This document shows positions 44,391 through 53,493 of a DNA stretch of 64,000 bases, one piece after another (the stretch's first letter is position 1; every line of letters starts with the position of its first letter). Source of the stretch: Rhizobium sp. Leaf262 (lineage in GTDB: Bacteria > Pseudomonadota > Alphaproteobacteria > Rhizobiales > Rhizobiaceae). The stretch is from assembly GCF_001422245.1 (NCBI RefSeq), contig NZ_LMMM01000007.1, forward strand, positions 95,868 to 159,867. Direction: 5' to 3'. Both the position numbers and the translations under genes were made by a program. The notes under the pieces were generated by a model that worked only from the letters and a program-made list of their open reading frames with translations, did no database searches and had not been told where the DNA came from.

Positions 44391-46466
44391 CTATATTTTC
44401 AAAAAATATTTCCCCATCGACTTCAAAACCCTGCGGATAATAGGGCTTTTTACCCGCTTTGCAGTTCGATGTAGCAAGAGCGTCCATCGTCCTCGATTGT
44501 GCAAACTGCGTCTCAATATTTTCCTAGTTGCCCCTTCGAGCGAATAGGAAGTCATCGAGACAGAGTATCCTCCGCGACGAACGCGCTCCATGTCAAAGGC
44601 ACCGTCCGCGCATGGAATCGCGATGAAAAGATGATAATGCCTTATAACATTGAAACCATCTATGTCTTGAGCAACGAGCTCTGTATCTTCCAGTAAATCA
44701 GATTTTTGAGCCCGTCTTTTCCTGTAAGCAGCCGCACGATTGAGTGATAAGCGAAGTGATCTCCTAAGGCGTACAGCTTGAATAAATCGACGATTGACAC
44801 GGGAATGCAGCTCTGGATAAGGCAGCAATTTTTGGGATACCCAAGCACGAATAGCAGATTTTCCGTACCCTTCTTCGTAACTATCGTGTTGCAATAGTTT
44901 TTCGACCAAAGTGTCTAGGCTGTAATCCCAAGCCAAGCGAGGTGATACCGGATTCATGTAATACTGGAGCGCGGAAAAATCCTCCAGACGCAAAGATGGA
45001 TTCCCTCTAGCATGCACAAACGAACCGCCTAACTCGAGAATGATTCCATCCCCTGTGAAGACCCTACGGACAGGCCTCGGGACGCTCTCAAACACTCTTG
45101 TCCAGTCTTCTTTTTTCAAGACACATTTTTGAATATCAGATACCCAAGAATCTAAGTCATTGACTTTAAAGTCTTGCCCCTCGGCTATGCTTCGAACATC
45201 CCCCCAGAATTGTTCCGCAAATTTGGCTCCGGAAAATTCACTTTTGACGCGACTTTGCATCTGATGACGCAAACGCGAAAGCGCATCTGGGTGGTTCAGT
45301 AAATCGCTGATGCGCGTCCAAAGCTGTCCTACAAGCAAATTGTCCAGAGACGATGTCATACGATCATATCTATCGACGATAAGCCCAGTATCCTCGTCCT
45401 GCACCCATATCGCATCTCGCATTCCTTTAAGAACGATGCCATTCTCTCCATCGGTCACATAAAGAGACGTCCCAACCGTGTCGGTTACAACGGGTATAGC
45501 TCCCGCGCTCATCGCCTGAAGTATCGATGCCGAATGCAACGAAGCGCTGGGCAATAGAAGAAAATCAGACGCCTCCATGAGGGCGTTCATCTCATGATTT
45601 TCCAGGTAACCCTTCGCCCACAATATGCTTTTACCGATTTCGGACTCAACGAAGTCAGTATCTACGCCGTGCTTCTTTAGCAGAGCAGCTGATGGCTTGT
45701 CGCAACGAAGCACCAACCGGCCTCGCCGTCCCTCTGCACGGAATTTTTGCCAGAACATGAGGGCAATATGCCCTCCTCTATTAAAAAAGTTTGCTGGATT
45801 CTGGTGTGCTGAATTGATGAACAAAAAACGAGGAATGCTGCCAGTCATTTTTTCGCAATTGTTCAAACCAATAAGCGACTTCTCGCTTAACCCCATTCCG
45901 GAAAGCCGAAGTTTGTTACTGATTTCGTGATTATCAAAAAACTGCTCAAAGCTTCGCAGTGTCTCAGGAAGATGCGAGAAGATCGCTAAGCAGAGAGGAT
46001 TTGCAAAAATTGATTGATAGTGCGCCTTCAACTCAGCATGGTTTTCGAATTTTCCGCTTCCCTGCTGCGCCAAAGGTAAAAAGACTGGCGAAAAAGCCTC
46101 GCAATGAAAAATGAAAGGGCGCTTAAGACTTGGGAAGGGTGCAGTATGATGAAACTCAATATCCCCCTGCAGAATTTGCGTAAAAACATTATTGCTCGAA
46201 CTGAAAAAATCACCATAGGCGCGACCTGTGCTACCAGATTCGAGAGAATCGCTCTTCGCTGCTTTTTTGATCTGCCCAGAAAGGCGTGCGCAAACAACTC
46301 CATTTTTCTCCAGATATCTTTGGAGCTGCACATTGTCCCATGCATGAAGCTCAATCTCAGGAGGCGCAAAATCGAACAGGGCTCGATAAAGTGGATGGTA
46401 TCCATTGAGTGGAATATAATGTGTTAGGCTCCACGGCACCGCAACTTTCAAAGCTGTTTCTCGCAC
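44391..46466 (-). CDS. large GT-B glycosyltransferase with C-terminal extension
   Basis: The 691-residue protein has a family 4-like GT domain in residues 200-430. RFLFINSAHQNPANFFNRGG is the first linker, and DFLLLPSASLHSASILQAMSAGAIPVVTD is the E/S-x7-E-like donor site. The last 250 residues (about 435-691) are basic and match nothing I know. The gene starts with GTG 19 bases inside a 60-codon ORF. The region is the most AT-rich part of the cluster. Donor and acceptor are unknown. Confidence 0.7.
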   Translation of the reverse strand: MRETALKVAVPWSLTHYIPLNGYHPLYRALFDFAPPEIELHAWDNVQLQRYLEKNGVVCARLSGQIKKAAKSDSLESGSTGRAYGDFFSSSNNVFTQILQGDIEFHHTAPFPSLKRPFIFHCEAFSPVFLPLAQQGSGKFENHAELKAHYQSIFANPLCLAIFSHLPETLRSFEQFFDNHEISNKLRLSGMGLSEKSLIGLNNCEKMTGSIPRFLFINSAHQNPANFFNRGGHIALMFWQKFRAEGRRGRLVLRCDKPSAALLKKHGVDTDFVESEIGKSILWAKGYLENHEMNALMEASDFLLLPSASLHSASILQAMSAGAIPVVTDTVGTSLYVTDGENGIVLKGMRDAIWVQDEDTGLIVDRYDRMTSSLDNLLVGQLWTRISDLLNHPDALSRLRHQMQSRVKSEFSGAKFAEQFWGDVRSIAEGQDFKVNDLDSWVSDIQKCVLKKEDWTRVFESVPRPVRRVFTGDGIILELGGSFVHARGNPSLRLEDFSALQYYMNPVSPRLAWDYSLDTLVEKLLQHDSYEEGYGKSAIRAWVSQKLLPYPELHSRVNRRFIQAVRLRRSLRLSLNRAAAYRKRRAQKSDLLEDTELVAQDIDGFNVIRHYHLFIAIPCADGAFDMERVRRGGYSVSMTSYSLEGATRKILRRSLHNRGRWTLLLHRTAKRVKSPIIRRVLKSMGKYFLKI

Positions 46467-46630
46467 TCACTGCAACCAAATAAAGAAAAACCAATATCAC
46501 CATCTACCACTATCGTGGATATACACCTATAAGGATTTGTATTTAAATCACCTTGTGCACTGTTTGTTGGGATATATGAACTACCTGCCAATCTAAAGCT
46601 AGTACGAAACTTGGCAGAGAGAACCCTCAC
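46448..46630 (-). CDS. 60-residue unknown protein, coupled to both neighbours
   Basis: A minus-strand frame fills the space between the methyltransferase and the large glycosyltransferase. Its GTG overlaps the upstream stop (GTGA), and its end overlaps the downstream start by 19 bases. This is the spacing seen throughout the operon. It has three Cys (NPYRCIS, FGCSEC) and no hydrophobic helix. It could be a true small protein, or a remnant of a longer gene kept open by coupling. Confidence 0.4.
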   Translation of the reverse strand: MRVLSAKFRTSFRLAGSSYIPTNSAQGDLNTNPYRCISTIVVDGDIGFSLFGCSECEKQL

Positions 46631-47682
46631 TTTGTTTGAGCCAACTCAATCTCCAATCGTGAGATTTCATTTTTATAAATGGCTATAAGTACATCGTTGT
46701 AATGCCTCCCCATTATAAAATCATCCTGAGAATATCGAAGTGCCAAAGAACTCAATGGGATCGTAAAGTCGACAGGGCCAAGCGATTGGCGACAGCCTAT
46801 AAATTGCCCTTGGGCTCTAACGATATTATACCCGCATTCAGCTGTCACCACGGAAGCAATCTCTTCCGTCTGCTCTCTTTTTAAATGATCTGGAATCTCA
46901 CCGTCAAATGTAGAAAGATCGACCAGCGCCCATCCTTCACCATGACGTTGTATCGCCCAAAAGCCTTCAAGCATTGAGACTTTATCAAATGTTTCAGCAA
47001 TCGCTCTTGTTACACCAGGGTGATACGGTGTCTTTGTGCCAGGGTCCAACTTGAAATCTATACCACGTTCAATGAAACCGTTCATCGCGTCGACATCGAC
47101 CTGATCAATAAAGAGTTCGAGGTCGTCACCACAAATAATACCCCCATCCGCAACGATGCGTTTGGCTTCGCGGATGTCAAACAGCACTTCTTTATAAATG
47201 TGGGAAGCATCGACAAAAACGATGTCGTAGCTTTGATCAGCTATCGTCGGCAACACATCTTTTGTAGTACCTCTCGTCCAACCAACGATGTCAGACACAC
47301 CAGCGGCTCTTAAATTGCTTTCAAATATCCGGAATATTTCGCCTGTTTCAGCTACTTCATTCATGGCCGCATATAAGCTGCTATCATTAGCCTCTAGATC
47401 GAAATAAGGGCTCCAGATATCAACGCAGTGGACTTGGCCCGTCACTCCAGACTTTCTGAGTGCCTGTGCCCAAGTGATAGTAGATGCGCCAGCCCAAGCG
47501 CCGAGTTCAAGGATATTAATCCGTTTAAAACCATTCGAGCATAGGTGTGACACTGTCGATGCCATGTAGGCTTTTCTGACAGCAGGACCTTGCCGCAATA
47601 TCTCTAATTGAAATTGGGACGAAATTTCACTCTTGCCGTGCTCTTCGGTCAATACATTACTCCATTCCCGCCAATCAGGCAC
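46627..47682 (-). CDS. class I methyltransferase, polysaccharide-modifying (tentative)
   Basis: The 351-residue protein has a SAM-binding fold: INILELGAWAGASTITWAQ (about 55-73), HCVDIWSPY for the acidic ribose contact, and YDIVFVDASHIYKEVLFDI. It resembles the cephalosporin-hydroxylase/rhamnosyl O-methyltransferase branch. The C-terminal 100 residues are extra, with a QGQFIGCRQSLGPVDFTIPL stretch of unknown role. Immediately after wzt, it might methylate the end of the polymer as a stop signal read by the Wzt C-terminal domain, as in some ABC-exported O-antigens. It starts with GTG overlapping the wzt stop. Confidence 0.75.
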   Translation of the reverse strand: MPDWREWSNVLTEEHGKSEISSQFQLEILRQGPAVRKAYMASTVSHLCSNGFKRINILELGAWAGASTITWAQALRKSGVTGQVHCVDIWSPYFDLEANDSSLYAAMNEVAETGEIFRIFESNLRAAGVSDIVGWTRGTTKDVLPTIADQSYDIVFVDASHIYKEVLFDIREAKRIVADGGIICGDDLELFIDQVDVDAMNGFIERGIDFKLDPGTKTPYHPGVTRAIAETFDKVSMLEGFWAIQRHGEGWALVDLSTFDGEIPDHLKREQTEEIASVVTAECGYNIVRAQGQFIGCRQSLGPVDFTIPLSSLALRYSQDDFIMGRHYNDVLIAIYKNEISRLEIELAQTK

Positions 47683-49028
47683 TAACCATCAAACTTGGCT
47701 GATAAATCCACTAACCCATTATGCGTGCTTTTCGTCTGTTTCGGTGCAACACGCAACATCATGACAGAGCGACGAACATCGGCTGCTAGTCCCCCGTCAG
47801 TTCCATCAACTGCGGCAACGCCTATGTCGAAAAAATAGTCTCCACTTTGGAGAGGCATATGAAAAGCAATCTTAATGGTCTTTTCTTCACCAGGGGGCAC
47901 CGTAGACATGACCTGTTTACGCATAAACGTGTTCGTTGCAAAAACCTCAATGCCTGCGAGTGACTTTACCGCGAAACCATAAAGTGGCTGGATTGCTTTA
48001 TGAAAACGCACTTTAACATGCAAAGTTATCTCCGAACCGGTGGTAATCTGCACAGCGCCGATTTTACCATCTGCTTCAACAACACAATCCACAATTTCCG
48101 CATCGAGGTTACCATAACGGGATTCATCCTTGCAATAAACACCGCGTTGCTCGAGACGCATGCCAGACATGGCGTCATCAATCGTTCTAGGTGCCGGATA
48201 GGAAATATGCGTTTCGAACTGGGCGCTGGTTTCATACTCTGCTGGCTGGAGCGCAGCCTCGTCGGCGAATAACATCTCGATATATTTGTCAACAACCTCC
48301 CGAGGCGGCCCATCCATCAACAAACGGCTACGGTCCAGCAAAATGGCGCGGTCACAATGAGCCGTAATCTGTCCGATGTCATGGGTAACCAGCAAAATGG
48401 TTTTGCCCGCAGTCCGAAATCCTTCGATCTTGTTGTAACATTTGTGCTGAAATTTGGCGTCACCGACGCTCAGCGCCTCATCCACGATCAGTATCTCGGG
48501 ATCGATGTTGATTGCCGCTGCGAAAGCGACACGGACAAACATGCCGGATGAATAGGTTTTCACGGGCTGGTCGAAGAAATCACCGACATCAGCAAAGGCC
48601 TCGATCTCTGGCATTCGGAGCTTCATCTCATCCGCACTGAAGCCCATGATCGCGCCATTGAGAATGACATTGGCGCGCCCTGTGAACTCGGGATTGAAAC
48701 CCGCCCCCAGTTCAAGAAGCGCGGAAATGCGGCCCTTTGTTTCAATTTCGCCCCTTGTGGGGCGCATAACGCCACAAATCATTTGCAGCAATGTGGATTT
48801 TCCCGATCCATTTCGACCCAGAATTCCAACGATTTCACCCTTGCGGATGTCGAAACCGATTTCATTCAAGGCCCAGAAATCACGGTGATACGTCTTCCGG
48901 AAAGGATGCAGTGCTTCCTTGAGACGATCTCCGTGATTGTCGAAAAGCCGGAACTTTTTTGATACGTTGCGTACCGAAACAGCTATTTTTTCTGACAATC
49001 TTGACCCTACAATTTCATTAGATGACAT
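47682..49028 (-). CDS. wzt: O-antigen/polysaccharide ABC transporter ATPase with C-terminal domain
   Basis: The protein has about 448 residues. The ATPase domain (about 20-260) contains GRNGSGKSTLLQMI, the signature YSSGMFVRVAFA and Walker B ILIVDEALSVGD. The C-terminal 150 residues (about 300-440) form the Wzt_C-type beta-sandwich that in E. coli O8/O9a recognises the modified end of the chain. This implies a length-controlled polymer with a terminal modification. The ATG at 49028 overlaps the wzm end by 11 bases; a TTG two codons earlier is possible. Confidence 0.92.
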   Translation of the reverse strand: MSSNEIVGSRLSEKIAVSVRNVSKKFRLFDNHGDRLKEALHPFRKTYHRDFWALNEIGFDIRKGEIVGILGRNGSGKSTLLQMICGVMRPTRGEIETKGRISALLELGAGFNPEFTGRANVILNGAIMGFSADEMKLRMPEIEAFADVGDFFDQPVKTYSSGMFVRVAFAAAINIDPEILIVDEALSVGDAKFQHKCYNKIEGFRTAGKTILLVTHDIGQITAHCDRAILLDRSRLLMDGPPREVVDKYIEMLFADEAALQPAEYETSAQFETHISYPAPRTIDDAMSGMRLEQRGVYCKDESRYGNLDAEIVDCVVEADGKIGAVQITTGSEITLHVKVRFHKAIQPLYGFAVKSLAGIEVFATNTFMRKQVMSTVPPGEEKTIKIAFHMPLQSGDYFFDIGVAAVDGTDGGLAADVRRSVMMLRVAPKQTKSTHNGLVDLSAKFDG

Positions 49029-49851
49029 CGACAAACTCTGACTTCAGGCGATTGAATACAACGGCACCGAGAAGAAACAGGATCGACGTGACGGCCCAGA
49101 AATAGGCAGTGTTCCATAGGTCAGGCCAGACGACGGACTGATAAATCATGGACTGCCGATATCCCGTGACCAGGTAATAAGCCGGATTATAATCGAGCAC
49201 CCAGTGATATTGCTCTGGAATGATATTTTCGGGCCATACGATTGGAGTAGCCCAGAACCAAACATTCAACACAATCCCCAAAGCCTGACCGATGTCACGA
49301 AAAAAGGGTTGCAGCGCAGACAATAACCAACCCAATCCTAGAACGAAAATAACCATGGAAACATAATAATAAAAAACGAGAAGGCGCTCGAACTGAAACG
49401 GAATTCCCATAAAGAGTAACATCGTTATCAAGATAGCAAGAAATATCAGGTGTGAGATCGTGCCTGAAACAATCCGGATGATGGCAAATATCTCCGCAGG
49501 AAAAACCGTTTTCTTAATGAGATGTGCATTTGCTGACACCGAAGATGTGATGGACATCAGACTATCGTTGAAGAATGTCCATGCGACCTGGCCCGCCACG
49601 AACCACAGTATGAACGGCGTATTCTCCGGGCTTTGAACACGAAATCCGATTGCAAACACAAAGTAAAACACCACGACCAGAGCAAGCGGCTGAACGATAG
49701 CCCAGATGGCGCCGCCAACAGTGCCAACATGGCGCGTTTGAAAATCACGCAAAGCCATGGCCCATATCAGGTGGCGACTTTTTGTGACCTGCCTACCGAG
49801 ATCGGACAAGATGTTCAATGTAGAACGGCTTCCCCCCTTGAAGTTCGACAA
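49018..49851 (-). CDS. wzm: polysaccharide ABC transporter permease
   Basis: The 277-residue ABC-2 type permease has six hydrophobic segments and an N-terminal amphipathic part with RDFQTRHVGTVGGAIWAIVQP, the typical Wzm opening. WFWATPIVWPENIIPE and NPAYYLVTGYRQSM are near the C-terminus, as in family members. It forms with Wzt the pore that exports the completed lipid-linked polymer across the inner membrane. Confidence 0.93.
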   Translation of the reverse strand: MSNFKGGSRSTLNILSDLGRQVTKSRHLIWAMALRDFQTRHVGTVGGAIWAIVQPLALVVVFYFVFAIGFRVQSPENTPFILWFVAGQVAWTFFNDSLMSITSSVSANAHLIKKTVFPAEIFAIIRIVSGTISHLIFLAILITMLLFMGIPFQFERLLVFYYYVSMVIFVLGLGWLLSALQPFFRDIGQALGIVLNVWFWATPIVWPENIIPEQYHWVLDYNPAYYLVTGYRQSMIYQSVVWPDLWNTAYFWAVTSILFLLGAVVFNRLKSEFVDVI

Positions 49852-49984
49852 TATTCAACCTTTCACTTAAAGCGCCGCTCCGGACACACATAGCACCTGT
49901 CTAACAGATGCCTTTCCTAACGAGTCCTATAGGCCCACCGATGGAGATATCGTCGAGGAGACGAGAAATCATACTTTTATAACT

Positions 49985-50563
49985 TTACCGTGAAACGGCG
50001 TCCCCCTTGCCTGAACCGAAAGCGGTAGCAATGAGCAGCCCTATATCTTTAGAGAACCTAGCGGTCCTGATGTAGTGTGCGTCGACTTGTGCAAGTTTTT
50101 CCGGAGTAGACATATCAATCCCCTGAAGCTGAGCTGCGCCTGTGATGCCGGGCCGAACATCAAAAACATCGTGAAACCGGCGAGCCACAATAACGTCATG
50201 CTGGCTTGGCAGGCATGGGCGCGGGCCCACAAGGCTCATTTCTCCCTTCAGGACATTGATCAACTGCGGCACCTCGTCCAGCTTCAGCGCCCGCAACTTT
50301 TTGCCAAGCGGTGTAATCCACGACTGGCAAGCATCGTGGGAACTCACGTGAGGAGTGCCGTGCACCATGGTACGCAACTTAACGCAGAAAAAAGGAACTT
50401 CAAGACGACCGACACGTTCCTGGAGAAAAAATGCACCTCCAGGCGATGTGCGGCGTATGGCGACGATAAGTACAATCAGCACCGGCGAGAACATGACCAA
50501 GCCCAAGGCCGCAACCGCGATATCGAAAAATCTTTTTACCCGTTTTTCTATCTCTGTCGTCAT
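49985..50563 (-). CDS. initiating sugar-1-phosphate transferase (WreU/WbpL-context, WcaJ family)
   Basis: This 192-residue bacterial sugar transferase is of the short monotopic type. A hydrophobic reentrant helix (about 10-35) is followed by KLRTM, ALKLDEVPQLINVLKGEMS, LVGPRP and RPGITGAAQLQG. It transfers a sugar phosphate to undecaprenyl phosphate to start the O-unit. Adjacent 4,6-dehydratase and 4-reductase genes suggest that the sugar is N-acetyl-quinovosamine, as in R. etli (WreV, WreQ, WreU). The sugar is inferred. Confidence 0.88.
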   Translation of the reverse strand: MTTEIEKRVKRFFDIAVAALGLVMFSPVLIVLIVAIRRTSPGGAFFLQERVGRLEVPFFCVKLRTMVHGTPHVSSHDACQSWITPLGKKLRALKLDEVPQLINVLKGEMSLVGPRPCLPSQHDVIVARRFHDVFDVRPGITGAAQLQGIDMSTPEKLAQVDAHYIRTARFSKDIGLLIATAFGSGKGDAVSR

Positions 50564-50618
50564 AGCTGAGCCTTTTTCTCGCTTTTCGTCTCCAAGGGTG
50601 TCCCAGATGGCAAGGTCG

Positions 50619-51530
50619 TCAAATTGACCTCCTTATGCCTTCCTCAAGGGAGAACGGTGGTGTCCAGTCTAAAACAGATCTGGTGTGAGAGATATTGACC
50701 TCAAGACTGTCGATCAGCCGCTCTACCATAGCACCCTTGCCAGTCGCACGCGCAACGTTTCGCAGCAGATATAGAGGGCACGGAAAAAGTCTTACCGAAC
50801 GGTTCATCGCACGCGCGACCTGACGTACAAGGTCTGGTGTCGATAAGCCGGGACCGTCAGCTACCATAAAAGTCTGCCCAACGGCTGCTTTATGAGACGA
50901 TGCCATGAGGATCAGGTCTACTAAATTTTCGACGTAGACTATCGAACGCCGATTGTTTAGCGACGCCAGAGGCAGAGGGAAACCACTACGAACAAGCTTC
51001 ACAAGAATATTGAAGCTACCCTTCGCGCCCCATCCGTATACGAGGGGTGGGCGTATTATGACGAGCTCCATACCTGACTCTTTCGTCAAGATTGTCAAAC
51101 GCTGCTCGGCCTCCGACTTCGAGAGGGCATAGTCAGTTTGAGGCCTGAGCGGTGCATCAGCCTTGAAAGGAGATAATGGAGGTGATCGCTCTCCATTTAC
51201 CTTGACCGTACTTATAAATACAAATCGCCCAACACCATTCTCCGCAGACTGCTCGGCCAGCCGCATGGTGCCGTCAAGATTCACCGACCTGAAATCAGCC
51301 GCCGAAGCTTCCCTTTTATCGATGACATTCTGGTTGCATGAAGCCAGATGGACGACGGTATCAACGCCACGCAACACGCCTGTCCAGTCGGTTGAGCCGT
51401 TGATTTCGCCGATAGGCACATGTCCTGATATCACCGATCGGCTCGCGGCGCGAAACGCGATACCATGCTGATTCAATGACTTGACGAGATATTGCCCGAC
51501 GAAACCAGATCCACCCGTAACAAGGAACAT
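50619..51530 (-). CDS. NAD-dependent epimerase/reductase, WreQ/WbpV-like 4-ketoreductase
   Basis: The 303-residue SDR begins MFLVTGGSGFVGQYL and has FISTVKVNGE and YALSKSEAE (YxxxK). This is the set seen in reductases that turn UDP-4-keto-6-deoxy-GlcNAc into UDP-QuiNAc or its epimer. It sits between the dehydratase and the initiating transferase, the arrangement of quinovosamine modules. GGAG lies six bases before the ATG at 51530. Which C4 configuration it makes is not decidable here. Confidence 0.83.
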   Translation of the reverse strand: MFLVTGGSGFVGQYLVKSLNQHGIAFRAASRSVISGHVPIGEINGSTDWTGVLRGVDTVVHLASCNQNVIDKREASAADFRSVNLDGTMRLAEQSAENGVGRFVFISTVKVNGERSPPLSPFKADAPLRPQTDYALSKSEAEQRLTILTKESGMELVIIRPPLVYGWGAKGSFNILVKLVRSGFPLPLASLNNRRSIVYVENLVDLILMASSHKAAVGQTFMVADGPGLSTPDLVRQVARAMNRSVRLFPCPLYLLRNVARATGKGAMVERLIDSLEVNISHTRSVLDWTPPFSLEEGIRRSI

Positions 51531-51576
51531 CAAAAACTCCAGTCATCAGAGCGTCACGAGCGGAGCGATACTTCGA

Positions 51577-53493
51577 TCACCCAGCCTGCTTTTGACGCTG
51601 CAGAACATAATCCGCAACCTTTGCGAGAGGACGGTAGTCTTCAACAAGCTCGCAAAGAAACCGCTTGACGCCTGTTGCGTCACCTTCGCTAGTAACGGCA
51701 GCAAGGCGCTCAAGCTCACGTTCGAGAATACTCCATTCTAAAAACTGTTCATGTGCCCGCATGACTTTCGGATGTTCTGTCGCTTCCGTCATGTCTCCGA
51801 TCAGCATTTCTTCATAGAGCTTTTCACCCGGTCTAAGTCCAGTTGTGGCGATGCGAATGTCACCACCTGGATTCATTTCGTCCTGAACAGTCAACCCAGA
51901 CAGCTCCACCATACGCCGCGCCAGATCTATAATTTTGATGGGCTCTCCCATGTCCAAGACAAAAACATCACCGCCTTTACCCATTGCACCTGCCTGCACG
52001 ACGAGCTGCGTCGCCTCAGGAACCGTCATGAAGAAACGGGTCATTTCTGGGTCAGTAAGAGTAACCGGCCCACCTGCCCTTATTTGATCACGAAACAATG
52101 GAACCACCGATCCAGAAGATCCCAAAACGTTGCCGAAACGCACCATGGTCAGCTTCGTACGTGCTCCGTTTGCCGCAAGAGACTGAAGGATGATTTCCGC
52201 AAGACGTTTTGTAGCTCCCATGACGTTGGTAGGTCTGACAGCTTTATCGGTACTGACAAGGATGAAACTCTCGGCACCTGCGGCAATAGCCGCTTTCGCG
52301 ACGGTCAACGTACCGAATACGTTCGTCTTGACGCCTTCAACAGGATTTTGCTCAACAAGTGGCACATGCTTGTAAGCGGCAGCATGATAAACTGTCGTGG
52401 GTTTCCATGTCTCTAATATTGTCTTGATCCGGAGTTCGTCGCGAACATCTGCAAGCAAGGGGATGACCTGCAAAAAATCGCCATTTTTCCGCAACAATTC
52501 GTTTTCCAACGAGTAAAGCCCATACTCGTTTTGATCCAATAACAGAAGTATAGATGGACGCGACTTTATCAGCCCTCTGCACAACTCGCTGCCGATCGAA
52601 CCGGCAGCCCCTGTGACGAGAACAACCTTGTCTCTGACATTGCGTTCTAACAGAGCCTGATCGGGCAAAACCGGCGCCCGTCCTAGCAAATCTTCGACAT
52701 CAAGCTCGTACATCTCTGTATACTGTGCATGACCCCTGGTCAGTGCATTGAGATCCGGAACGGTACGCACTGCGACGCGCGCGCCCCGCAACTGCTCTAT
52801 GATTTCATTTCGACGCTGGCGGTTAATCTTTGGTAGCGCTAGAAGAATTGTACTTACGTTTAGACGCGCGCTCAGATCAACGATGTTGGCGGGGCTGTAA
52901 ACTTTAATGCCCGCAATAAGGCTTCCGTGCAGATTTATGTCATCATCAAGATAGCCTACGACCCTGAGGTCGGCACTATGACTCAACGCTCCACCAAACT
53001 GTCGCCCTTCAAAGCCCGCACCGTAAATTAAAATATTTCGTTGATTACTGAGCCTCAGTATCCGGTTGTAGGCTTCGTACAAAAAATATCTTGTCGTGAA
53101 GCGTGACAAACCAATGGCTATGAGCAGAAGCAGCGGCTGCAGGATACCGACCGTACGGGGTATGCCCGGAAAACTTATCGCCGTAAAAATTGCCATGAAA
53201 GCCAAGCCGTAAACCGTAATAGCCTTGATGACTGTAATGAATGCAGACCACCCGATAAAACGAAATATCGCACGATAAAGTCCCATTCGTATGAAAATAG
53301 GCAGAGCGATGGCGAGCGAGACTGGGATCGTCAGGAGCTGTACGCCTGAAAGGGCAACCCAGTTATTCATACGAAAACAGAAGGACAACCAGATCGTTAT
53401 AATGCATAGGGATATATCAACAATCAGAGCCAGCGCTCGCTTTGTGGAGCGTGGAAGATTGAGGATATGCTCGACGTATTTGTCAGCGATCAT
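51577..53493 (-). CDS. UDP-GlcNAc 4,6-dehydratase, WbpM/WreV type
   Basis: The 638-residue protein has four N-terminal membrane helices (about 15-130), a first Rossmann fold (LIYGAGFEGRQFG) and a second NAD-binding fold (VLVTGAAGSIGSELCRGL) with the catalytic region STDKAVRPTNVMGATKR. Met replaces the usual Tyr of the YxxxK motif, as in WbpM. It forms UDP-4-keto-6-deoxy sugars at the inner membrane. Its start overlaps the ligase gene by 11 bases. The length equals that of WbpM relatives. Confidence 0.9.
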   Translation of the reverse strand: MIADKYVEHILNLPRSTKRALALIVDISLCIITIWLSFCFRMNNWVALSGVQLLTIPVSLAIALPIFIRMGLYRAIFRFIGWSAFITVIKAITVYGLAFMAIFTAISFPGIPRTVGILQPLLLLIAIGLSRFTTRYFLYEAYNRILRLSNQRNILIYGAGFEGRQFGGALSHSADLRVVGYLDDDINLHGSLIAGIKVYSPANIVDLSARLNVSTILLALPKINRQRRNEIIEQLRGARVAVRTVPDLNALTRGHAQYTEMYELDVEDLLGRAPVLPDQALLERNVRDKVVLVTGAAGSIGSELCRGLIKSRPSILLLLDQNEYGLYSLENELLRKNGDFLQVIPLLADVRDELRIKTILETWKPTTVYHAAAYKHVPLVEQNPVEGVKTNVFGTLTVAKAAIAAGAESFILVSTDKAVRPTNVMGATKRLAEIILQSLAANGARTKLTMVRFGNVLGSSGSVVPLFRDQIRAGGPVTLTDPEMTRFFMTVPEATQLVVQAGAMGKGGDVFVLDMGEPIKIIDLARRMVELSGLTVQDEMNPGGDIRIATTGLRPGEKLYEEMLIGDMTEATEHPKVMRAHEQFLEWSILERELERLAAVTSEGDATGVKRFLCELVEDYRPLAKVADYVLQRQKQAG

